A stretch of 8,722 bases of DNA, taken from the NCBI GenBank assembly GCA_937876495.1, contig CALEGL010000202.1, positions 1 through 8,722 of the forward strand, written 5' to 3'. The position numbers and the translations under genes were made by a program. Source of the stretch: an uncultured Bifidobacterium sp. Lineage in GTDB: Bacteria > Actinomycetota > Actinomycetes > Actinomycetales > Bifidobacteriaceae. Shown piece after piece: positions 1-5,565 of the stretch; within the stretch, counting starts at the first letter, position 1, and each line of letters opens with the position of its first letter. The notes beneath the pieces are model-generated. The model was not told the DNA's origin, did not search any database, and worked only from the letters and a program-made list of their open reading frames with translations.

Positions 1-216
1 CCGGAACCGATGAAGTAACACGATTCCGGTTCGCCCGGGACGGGGGCGGGGAAACCGGGGACTGACGGGGAACTCGGGACGGGCGGGGATCGACTCGGGA
101 TCGTGGCTCCGGCGGAACGATTTCCCCCGCCCGCGCAGTCCCTTTCCTGCCGGTGACTCGCCCCTGTGGTTCGCTTCTGAAGCCACCTTGCCGCTTTGCT
201 GCCTTTGCAGTCCCGA
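1..216. other. G-rich non-coding region downstream of the patatin gene
   Basis: No convincing coding frame is seen between the left edge and the patatin stop codon at 217. The stretch is dominated on the + strand by runs of G: nine runs of three or more between 37 and 99. It also contains an imperfect direct repeat (36-52 and 75-89, period 39). A perfect 9-base inverted repeat pairs 80-88 with 125-133. Positions 1-29 can form an imperfect hairpin: 1-9 against 21-29 with one mismatch and an 11-base loop. No T-run follows that hairpin, so I do not call it a terminator. The gene to the left is not visible. Confidence 0.6.
37..88 (+). other. Two adjacent G-quadruplex-type motifs
   Basis: Two stretches each fit the pattern of four G-runs of at least three with loops of 1-7 bases. 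The first, 37-60, has runs at 37-39, 42-46, 48-51 and 57-60 with loops of 2, 1 and 5. The second, 67-88, has runs at 67-70, 76-78, 81-83 and 85-88 with loops of 5, 2 and 1. They are only six bases apart, and another G-run lies at 97-99. Meeting the sequence pattern is observed; folding in the cell is inference, and some G-runs are expected by chance in high-GC DNA. Confidence 0.55.
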
Positions 217-1062
217 TCAGCTCGCCAGGAAGGGCGCGATGGCCTCGGCCGCCGCATATCCCTTGCGGTACATGCGCTCGAGGCCCTCGTAGGACTTGGA
301 CAGCGTGTTGAGTCCGCACAGGTCGTCCGGCGCGAGGATGAGAACGGCGCCGTCCTTCTCGTACTGCTTGGCGAGGGCGACCTCGTCGTTGTAGATGCGG
401 TAGCGGTTGAGCAGGCGCTCGCCCGCCGCCGGCCAGTGCCGCGACAGCACCCGTGCCGGGGCCACGTCCCTGCGCTGCTCGCGCAGGATGTCCCTCTGAC
501 GGGTGAGGATGAGCACCACGCGATCGTAGCCCTCGCCGAGGGCCTTCTGGACGGGGACGGGATCGGCGATGCCTCCGTCGAAATAGGGCACGCCGTCGAC
601 GTAGTACGGCTCGCAGGCCACCGGCACGGCCGAGGACGCCTTCATGATGTCGAAGTCGTCGAAGTGCACGTCCGACTTGTCGAAGTACTTCGTCGAGCCG
701 TCCCGGGCGTCGCACGCCACCACCGTGAAGCCCGTGGGATTCGCCTCGAAGGCCGCGTAGTCGACGGGGTATTCCCCGTCGTGGTTCGACAGCGTGCCGT
801 AGACGTAGTCGAGGTCCACGAAGTTGCGGTCCTTGACGAAGTTCCCGGGGCTCGCATACTCCTTGCGGAACGCGTATTCGGTGTAGAAGCGGTGGTTGCG
901 TCCGGCCTGACCGGCGATGAACGAGGTCATGTTCGCACTTCCCGCCGAGACCCCGTAGCAATGGTCGAACGAGATGCCGTCGTCCAGGCAGCGATCCATG
1001 ACCCCGGCGCCGAATATCGCCCGGAAACCCCCGCCTACGTCGATAAGAGCCGTTCTTGTCAT
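217..1062 (-). CDS. Patatin-like phospholipase / serine acyl hydrolase (YjjU/RssA type)
   Basis: A 281-residue protein predicted to hydrolyse acyl esters, probably lipids, through a Ser-Asp dyad. The patatin elements appear in order: a glycine-rich oxyanion loop with Arg (GGGFR, residues 10-14), the nucleophile elbow GVSAG at 37-41 with Ser39, and the DGG motif with Asp162. The C-terminal part, where Tyr-rich and Leu-rich segments follow residue 225, resembles bacterial YjjU-type patatins; this is from memory of the family. No signal peptide is visible, so a cytosolic location is likely. The start at 1062 is chosen because AAAGGG lies eight bases upstream (1071-1076) and the family domain begins at once. 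An in-frame ATG at 1173 would add 37 low-complexity residues but has a poor ribosome site. It lies 121 bases downstream of murI on the same strand and may be co-transcribed with it. The natural substrate cannot be told from sequence. Confidence 0.9.
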   Translation of the reverse strand: MTRTALIDVGGGFRAIFGAGVMDRCLDDGISFDHCYGVSAGSANMTSFIAGQAGRNHRFYTEYAFRKEYASPGNFVKDRNFVDLDYVYGTLSNHDGEYPVDYAAFEANPTGFTVVACDARDGSTKYFDKSDVHFDDFDIMKASSAVPVACEPYYVDGVPYFDGGIADPVPVQKALGEGYDRVVLILTRQRDILREQRRDVAPARVLSRHWPAAGERLLNRYRIYNDEVALAKQYEKDGAVLILAPDDLCGLNTLSKSYEGLERMYRKGYAAAEAIAPFLAS

Positions 1063-1070
1063 CTCATCGT

Positions 1071-1076
1071 CCCTTT
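1071..1076 (-). promoter_or_regulatory. Ribosome binding site deciding the patatin start
   Basis: AAAGGG on the minus strand, eight bases before the ATG at 1062. It supports this start over the upstream in-frame ATG at 1173, which has no comparable site. Confidence 0.5.
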
Positions 1077-1183
1077 CCCATGTTCCCGTGACTGCACGTG
1101 TCCTTCGCCGAGGCTCGGCGTCGTCGCCGGTCGCGGGTCCCGATTCGTCATTCGTGTTGTTCGTATCGGTCATCGTGCCCGTA

Positions 1184-2002
1184 TCAGTGGATGGAATCGT
1201 TCGTGCCGACCGCCTCGCCCTCGTCGCTCTCCTCAAGCAGGCTGCGTGACAGCGCGGCCACGGCGGGGGAGCGGTCGGAGTTCCCCACGTTCACGGAGCC
1301 CGACTGATCGTCGGGCGCCAGCTCGTCGCGCTCGGCGAGAACCTCGCCCAGATGGCGCGCGGTGCCCTCGTTGCCGTCGATGATGGCGGTCCGTGGATCC
1401 AGCAGCTCCCGGAAATGGCGGCGGAAGAAGACGAAATGCGTGCATCCCAGCACCACCGAGTCCACCGTCGACAGGTCGTAGTCGTCGAAGTACCGGTGCA
1501 GCGTGCGCATGACGAGGTCATGATCGCCGAGGCGGCCGCCCTCGACGATCTCGACGAGGTCGGGGCAGGGCTGACGCAGGATGACGTTGTCGCGATCGAA
1601 ACGGTTCATAAGAGCCGCGAACTTATGCTCGCGCAGAGTCAGCGGCGTCGCGGCGACGATGACGCGCTGGGAGGTGCCTCCACCACGGTCGCAGGCCACC
1701 TTGAGCGCCGGCTCCATACCGATGATGGGGATGTCATACGCCGCCCTCAGCTCGTTCACCGCTGCTGACGTCGCGGTGTTGCAGGCGATGACGACGGCCT
1801 TGACCCCCCGGGCCACGAATCGGTCGACGATGGCGAACGCGAACCGGCGCACCTCCTCGGGAGGTCTCGTGCCATAGGGTGCGTTGGCGGAGTCCCCGAA
1901 GTATTCGATTCTTTCGTGCGGCAGGTCCTTGCGGATCTCGCGTACGACGGACAGCCCCCCCAGGCCCGAGTCGAAAATCCCGATTGGTGCCGTCGATGCC
2001 AT
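1184..2002 (-). CDS. murI: Glutamate racemase
   Basis: A 272-residue cytosolic enzyme that interconverts L- and D-glutamate, supplying D-Glu for peptidoglycan stem peptides. Family motifs are intact: DSGLGG at 11-16, GDSANAPYG at 36-44, ACNTAT at 73-78 with the first catalytic Cys74, and GCTH at 186-189 with the second catalytic Cys187. Length matches the family. The reading frame stays open far upstream, to 2989, but only because it runs antisense to dapF. The start at 2002 is set by the family N-terminus ([12 protein letters not shown]) and by AGGA at 2008-2011 upstream. The C-terminal 40 residues are acidic and poorly conserved. It is divergent from dapF, another cell-wall/lysine enzyme, and is followed on the same strand by the patatin gene. 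Confidence 0.97.
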   Translation of the reverse strand: MASTAPIGIFDSGLGGLSVVREIRKDLPHERIEYFGDSANAPYGTRPPEEVRRFAFAIVDRFVARGVKAVVIACNTATSAAVNELRAAYDIPIIGMEPALKVACDRGGGTSQRVIVAATPLTLREHKFAALMNRFDRDNVILRQPCPDLVEIVEGGRLGDHDLVMRTLHRYFDDYDLSTVDSVVLGCTHFVFFRRHFRELLDPRTAIIDGNEGTARHLGEVLAERDELAPDDQSGSVNVGNSDRSPAVAALSRSLLEESDEGEAVGTNDSIH

Positions 2003-2278
2003 GCCGATCCTACCGTCATCGTCCTGCAGATCCGCGCAGACGAAGCGATCGGCACGGGCGAGCGATGCCATCCACACTACCTCGCGTCCTGCTTCGCCAT
2101 GGGACCATCGCATCGGGACGAGCCCCAGATCCCGATTTGTCAGACGTGCTGGGTGGGGTCTGGCAGCGTGACCGGAGCCGGCGCGACCGGAGCCCGTCGG
2201 ATCCGGGCCTCGGCCCCTGGCTCTTCGCCGTCCGCTGGGGCCGGTCGTCGACGGGGACCACGGGACTAACCTCGAAAC
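2003..2278. other. Divergent intergenic region between murI and dapF
   Basis: This 276-base spacer lies between two genes reading away from each other, so it should hold promoters for both. On the dapF side there is a TAnnnT hexamer at 2267-2272. On the murI side, TAGGAT (minus strand, 2012-2007) lies four bases before the ATG and overlaps its AGGA ribosome site, so its role is ambiguous. Open frames crossing the spacer show no recognisable protein and look like high-GC artefacts. I see no clear -35 box, operator palindrome or riboswitch. Confidence 0.5.
2267..2272 (+). promoter_or_regulatory. Candidate -10 box for a leaderless dapF transcript
   Basis: TAACCT fits the actinobacterial TAnnnT -10 pattern and ends six bases before the dapF ATG at 2279. 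No purine-rich ribosome site lies at the usual distance. Together this suggests that transcription starts at or next to the start codon. There is no good -35 match. Confidence 0.4.
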
Positions 2279-3199
2279 ATGAGCATTCCCGACACCGTCT
2301 ACCAGGCCCATGCCACGGGCAACGACTTCATCGTCTACGAGGACGAGTCCGGGCGCTTCGACCCCACGCCCGCCGAGGTGAGGGCGTTGTGCGACAGGCA
2401 TCGCGGGATCGGGGCCGACGGGGTGCTGCGGCTCGCCCGTTCGCGGGCCGTCGAGGGGATAGCCCCGGGACTGCGCCACGACTGCATGGAGGCCGGAGCC
2501 GTGTGGTTCATGGACTACCGCAACGCCGACGGCTCCCTGGCCGAGATGTGCGGGAACGGCACTCGCGCGATCACCCTCGTGGCGCAGAGGCTCGGACTGG
2601 TCCCGCGGCAGGTGGGGTCCACCTTCCCCCTCGGCACGCGCGCGGGGGTCAAGACGCTCACCTTCCTTGGCGACGTCGAACCCTACGGAAGGAACGTCTT
2701 CCGCGTGGACATGGGTCCATGGAGCAAGGCCGAGGATGACTCCTTCGAGGTGACCATCCCCGGAACGCCGGGGGAGGCCCGCGGCACCTTCGTCGATATG
2801 GGCAATCCGCATGTCGTCGCCGTTCTCGGAGGTTCGCAGTCCGCTTCCGGAGCGGCCACGCTTCCGGCGCTCGAGGAGCTCGACCTCGTCACCAAACCCG
2901 TCGTCAGCCCCGTCCTCGAATCGGACCAGAACGTCGAATTCGTTCGCATCGACGGGATCGACGGCGACGTCGAGGACAGGATCGGCCACGCCTCCATGCG
3001 CGTCAACGAACGCGGCGTGGGCGAGACGCTGTCATGCGGGACGGGTCTGTGCGCGACGGGCGTCGTCCTGCGGACGAGGACCGGCGTGTCCCACTGGGAC
3101 GTCACCGTGCGCGGGGGCGTTCTGCGCGTGGACGTGGACGACGACCATGTCGAACTCACCGGACCGGCCACCATCGTCGGCCGGGTCGCGCTTCTCTAG
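2279..3199 (+). CDS. dapF: Diaminopimelate epimerase
   Basis: A 306-residue cytosolic enzyme that converts LL- to meso-diaminopimelate by a two-base cysteine mechanism, the penultimate step to lysine. Seen in sequence: the N-terminal substrate loop HATGNDF at 11-17, MCGNGTRA at 90-97 with catalytic Cys91, FVDMGNPH at 171-178, the ERGVGET segment at 244-250, and SCGTGLCA at 252-259 with catalytic Cys253. Length is slightly above the usual 270-290, mainly from an insertion around residues 55-75 and a variable stretch near 185-200. All key residues are present, so it should be active. The start is leaderless-like: a TAnnnT box just upstream and no ribosome site. In bifidobacteria, whose wall often uses Lys or Orn instead of DAP, the main role would be lysine synthesis; this is inference. 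Confidence 0.97.
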   Translation: MSIPDTVYQAHATGNDFIVYEDESGRFDPTPAEVRALCDRHRGIGADGVLRLARSRAVEGIAPGLRHDCMEAGAVWFMDYRNADGSLAEMCGNGTRAITLVAQRLGLVPRQVGSTFPLGTRAGVKTLTFLGDVEPYGRNVFRVDMGPWSKAEDDSFEVTIPGTPGEARGTFVDMGNPHVVAVLGGSQSASGAATLPALEELDLVTKPVVSPVLESDQNVEFVRIDGIDGDVEDRIGHASMRVNERGVGETLSCGTGLCATGVVLRTRTGVSHWDVTVRGGVLRVDVDDDHVELTGPATIVGRVALL

Positions 3200-3231
3200 T
3201 TGCTCCGCCGTTCCGGCATCAGGCGGGTCCG
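3200..3231. terminator. Short convergent gap between dapF and the VKOR gene, weak stem
   Basis: Only 32 bases separate two converging stop codons. A 5-bp GC stem can form (CCGCC at 3205-3209 with GGCGG at 3222-3226, loop of 12) but no T-run follows on either strand. It could stop transcription in both directions, but the support is weak. Confidence 0.2.
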
Positions 3232-3981
3232 TCAGAAGATCGCGGCGCCGTCCTTGAGGAGGATGAGCGCGATCAGCGCGACGATCCACACCACGTCGAC
3301 CATAAGGTCGTAGTTGAGCCGGTAGTAGGTGAGCAGGCCATGGGGTTCCGGCCCGTCCAGCCGCGGCAGCTCCTGCACGGTCACCGTGGCGTGGGACAGG
3401 GCCATGAACTGGATGGTCGTGGCGAACATGAGCCCCAGACACCACGGGCACAGGGCCCCGATGACGAACATCGACTGCGTGAACAGCCAGTAGGCATAGG
3501 CCAGGGCGGCGAGTCCTCCCAGCCAGGTGCACAGCGCGAACCAGCGCGGCACGGCCACGCGGGCCAGTCCGATTACCGCGATGGTGACGAACACGCTTTC
3601 GGCGGCTATGCCGAAGAAGGCGTTCGGGTAGCTCAGCCCCGCGAAGTGGACGATCTCCGACTGCCAGGACTCCGCCACCGTCGAGCAGGAGAGCACGCTG
3701 TTGACGTCGCATCCGAGCAGGGCCTTCGGGTGGCGGGCGAGCTGCAGCGTTTCCGCCGACAGCACGAAGGAGACGACGAGGGCGGCGGAGGAGGCGAGCA
3801 GCATGACCAGATACGTCCAGACGGCCCCGTTCCGCCATCCGCGAAGACGGGGACTCGCCGGCGTCAGCGTCGTGGCTCGGAGGTCTTTCACGGCGGCCTT
3901 CCGCTCCGCTGATCCGCGGTCCTCAGCCGTCGCGGCTGCATCGTCCTCGTCGGCCTCCACGCCGTTTGCGTCGTCGGTCAT
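3232..3981 (-). CDS. Vitamin K epoxide reductase (VKOR) family membrane oxidoreductase
   Basis: A 249-residue integral membrane protein. Bacterial VKOR homologues reoxidise a DsbA-like thioredoxin-fold partner and pass electrons to quinone, driving disulfide formation in exported proteins. About five hydrophobic segments are seen, near residues 54-75, 118-140, 147-170, 179-197 and 227-242. The active-site CPWC is at 178-181, and the loop cysteine pair Cys91/Cys99 sits in the typical CDVNSVLSC context, so all four redox cysteines are present. The first 50 residues are acidic and low-complexity, presumably a cytosolic tail. The start at 3981 is supported by GGAAGGG seven bases upstream; the frame is open to 4143, but that extension shows no family similarity. 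No DsbA-like partner is encoded in the window. It converges with dapF and diverges from the PHP gene. Confidence 0.92.
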   Translation of the reverse strand: MTDDANGVEADEDDAAATAEDRGSAERKAAVKDLRATTLTPASPRLRGWRNGAVWTYLVMLLASSAALVVSFVLSAETLQLARHPKALLGCDVNSVLSCSTVAESWQSEIVHFAGLSYPNAFFGIAAESVFVTIAVIGLARVAVPRWFALCTWLGGLAALAYAYWLFTQSMFVIGALCPWCLGLMFATTIQFMALSHATVTVQELPRLDGPEPHGLLTYYRLNYDLMVDVVWIVALIALILLKDGAAIF

Positions 3982-4172
3982 CGTCGTCCCTTCCGTTCTC
4001 CGGCCATGTCGGTGCTTCCCGGCCATGGCGTTGCGTCGTGGCATCTGCGTGGCGTCCTCTTCACGATGCCGACGATACCGGGCGGTAGGTCCGGAACCGG
4101 GGCGGAAGGCAGGCCACGTCCGTCCTCGCGGGAGGTGAGGCATGTCGCCGGGACCCGTCCTACGATGGACGC
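3982..4172. other. Divergent intergenic region between the VKOR and PHP genes
   Basis: A 191-base spacer between divergent genes. On the PHP side, TACGAT (4161-4166) is a good -10 candidate. On the minus strand, TATCGT (4077-4072) is a possible but weak -10 for the VKOR gene, about 90 bases upstream of its start. The VKOR frame remains open across most of the spacer, but the predicted residues are Arg-rich and not family-like. No other element is recognisable. Confidence 0.4.
4161..4166 (+). promoter_or_regulatory. Candidate -10 box for a leaderless PHP-gene transcript
   Basis: TACGAT matches TAnnnT and ends six bases before the ATG at 4173, the same spacing as at dapF. GGAC between box and start is too close to the ATG to act as a normal ribosome site. 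There is no clear -35. Confidence 0.4.
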
Positions 4173-5090
4173 ATGACGCCTCCGAGAATACCCGATGAAG
4201 CTCCTACGGCGGGCTGGGACATCCATTGCCATACCGTCTTCTCGGACGGGACCGAAACCCCGCAGACCCTGGCGGGCCTCGCCGTGGAGAAGGGGCTGCA
4301 TGGGGTCGCCATCACCGACCACGACACCTCGAACGGATGGCCGGAGATGCTTCGCGCCTGCCGCACCGCCGGCATGCCCGTGCTGCTCGGCACCGAGGTC
4401 ACCGCGGACGACGAGGGCGTCTCCGTCCATGTGCTCGCGTTTCTCTATGACCCGTCCAATCCGGCCATATCGGGGATGTTCCGGCGGACGCGCGAGGCGA
4501 GGCTTGGTCGTGCGCGTCGCATGACGCAGCTTCTGGCGAAGGACTTCCCCATCACCTGGGATGCCGTGCTCGCCCAGGCCAGGCAGGGCGATTCGACGAC
4601 GGTCGGCCGTCCGCACCTCGCCGACGCCCTGGTCGCCGCCGGCGTGTATCCGACCCGTTCGGACGCCTTCTCGGGGGCGCTGGCCTCCTCAAGCCCGTAC
4701 TACATCCCCACGCCGTCGCCCACCACGCACGAGGTGGTGCGCGCGGTGAAGGCCGCCGGGGGAGTGAGCGTCGTCGCCCATGCCGGCGACCGTGGGCGCA
4801 ACAGGCATCTGCTGACGGATGCGCAGATCGAGTCGCTGGCCGACGACGGCCTGGACGGGCTCGAGGTCTGGCATCGCGGCAACGGCCCCGACCAGCGCCA
4901 AAGGCTTCTCGCCATCGCGCATCGTCGTGGTCTGCTCGTCACCGGCGGGTCCGACTGGCATGGATCCGGCAAGCCGAACCAGCTGGGGGAGAACCTCACC
5001 GACGACGGCACGGTGGGCGAAATCATGTCCCGCGGCGTGCCGGTCGACCGCATCGCCGGAACGCTGGATTCCGTTTCGTACGAGTCCTGA
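4173..5090 (+). CDS. PHP-domain metal-dependent phosphoesterase (RNase AM/YciV type)
   Basis: A 305-residue cytosolic hydrolase of the polymerase-and-histidinol-phosphatase fold. Relatives such as E. coli YciV/RNase AM and the Chromobacterium 3',5'-bisphosphate nucleotidase remove phosphates from 3',5'-bisphosphonucleotides or trim RNA 5' ends. The trinuclear metal ligands are visible: HCH at 18-20, SDG at 24-26, TDHD at 48-51, GTE at 73-75, His86, RPH at 146-148, VAHAGD at 201-206, and GSDWHG at 259-264. The family's inserted helical domain lies around residues 105-190. Length is typical of the family and nothing is missing, so activity is expected. The start appears leaderless. It stands alone between divergent and convergent neighbours, so context gives no hint of substrate; assignment to RNA or nucleotide turnover rests on family knowledge only. 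Confidence 0.93.
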   Translation: MTPPRIPDEAPTAGWDIHCHTVFSDGTETPQTLAGLAVEKGLHGVAITDHDTSNGWPEMLRACRTAGMPVLLGTEVTADDEGVSVHVLAFLYDPSNPAISGMFRRTREARLGRARRMTQLLAKDFPITWDAVLAQARQGDSTTVGRPHLADALVAAGVYPTRSDAFSGALASSSPYYIPTPSPTTHEVVRAVKAAGGVSVVAHAGDRGRNRHLLTDAQIESLADDGLDGLEVWHRGNGPDQRQRLLAIAHRRGLLVTGGSDWHGSGKPNQLGENLTDDGTVGEIMSRGVPVDRIAGTLDSVSYES

Positions 5091-5158
5091 CGGGGTGTCG
5101 ATCCGGCGTCAGGCCGGAGGCGTCATCCAGTCTGACGGGCGATGGCCCGGGATTCCTT
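5091..5158. terminator. Convergent gap with two small hairpins, possible bidirectional terminator
   Basis: Between the converging PHP and DUF3107 stop codons are two GC-rich hairpins. The first is a 6-bp stem (5102-5107 with 5113-5118, loop of 5). The second is a 5-bp stem (5136-5140 with 5145-5149, loop of 4) followed on the + strand by a modestly T-rich stretch at 5153-5160. Either could end transcription, but neither has a canonical T-tract. Confidence 0.35.
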
Positions 5159-5383
5159 CTACAGCGCCCCGAATCCCACGGCGTGCTTGGTCTCCGAACC
5201 GATGATGGCATAGCCCAGAGCCGTGGAGGGGACCACGATATGGCGGCCCTTGTCATCCGTCAGGTCGATGACCTTCCCAGTAGCCACCGCATCGGCGATG
5301 GCCGAGCTGACGGCCTCGGCGCTCTGATCGCTGGAGAAGCTCACGGGCCGCGCCACGTCGCGGATTCCCAATTCGATATCCAT
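5159..5383 (-). CDS. DUF3107 family small actinobacterial protein
   Basis: A 74-residue protein of the actinobacterial DUF3107 family (M. tuberculosis Rv3208A/TB9.4 is a member), whose biochemical role is not known. It begins MDIELGIRD and has the typical central segment VIDLTDDKGRHIVVP at 38-52, ending in a short hydrophobic, Gly-rich strand. There are no membrane segments and no catalytic motif. The start at 5383 is firm: AAGGAGGA sits at 5387-5394, just upstream, and the family begins here, although the frame is open to 5527. It follows the APH-like gene on the same strand after 182 bases. In mycobacteria the relative also lies in the wider uvrD2 region. Confidence 0.9.
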   Translation of the reverse strand: MDIELGIRDVARPVSFSSDQSAEAVSSAIADAVATGKVIDLTDDKGRHIVVPSTALGYAIIGSETKHAVGFGAL

Positions 5384-5386
5384 ATA

Positions 5387-5394
5387 TCCTCCTT
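5387..5394 (-). promoter_or_regulatory. Strong ribosome binding site of the DUF3107 gene
   Basis: AAGGAGGA on the minus strand, three bases before the ATG at 5383. It is the closest match to the anti-Shine-Dalgarno sequence that I see in the window and fixes the start. It contrasts with the leaderless-type starts of several neighbours and suggests high translation. Confidence 0.7.
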
Positions 5395-5544
5395 CTGTCC
5401 CAGACGGTCCGAGGATTCGGTCCGCCCGTTGCATTGTTTCCATCACGTCCAGCCTTCCGGTCGTCCGGCTCTGGATGCCGATGACGCTGGAATCCAGGCG
5501 GGCATGCCTAATCGGGTCGCATTCCATTGTGCCCGTCGGCCGTC

Positions 5545-5565
5545 GGCTTACGCCTGTGGCGAGCC
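5545..5565 (-). terminator. Hairpin directly after the APH-like stop codon
   Basis: Two 4-bp arms (5545-5548 with 5562-5565, and 5551-5554 with 5558-5561) stack into an 8-bp stem with a 2-base bulge and a 3-base loop, abutting the stop codon at 5566. On the minus strand there is no T-run after it, so it may be a 3' end protector, a weak terminator, or chance. It lies between the APH-like and DUF3107 genes and could reduce read-through. Confidence 0.3.

Noticed and set aside
1..40. Possible tRNA or terminator remnant because of an inverted repeat and a GGTTCG string
   Set aside because: The stem has a mismatch, no cloverleaf can be drawn and no T-run follows; too little to call.
196..1383. 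A 395-codon open frame on the + strand opposite the patatin and murI genes
   Set aside because: It is antisense to two clearly identified genes; its His/Val/Arg-rich product matches no family and reflects complementary high-GC codon structure.
2003..2989. Long N-terminal extension of murI, giving a 601-residue frame
   Set aside because: The extension runs antisense through dapF and the intergenic spacer. The racemase family start and a ribosome site lie at 2002.
3982..4143. Upstream extension of the VKOR gene to 4143
   Set aside because: The added residues are Arg/His-rich with no family similarity, and a good ribosome site supports the ATG at 3981.
5384..5527. Upstream extension of the DUF3107 gene
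   Set aside because: A near-perfect ribosome site and the family N-terminus both place the start at 5383.
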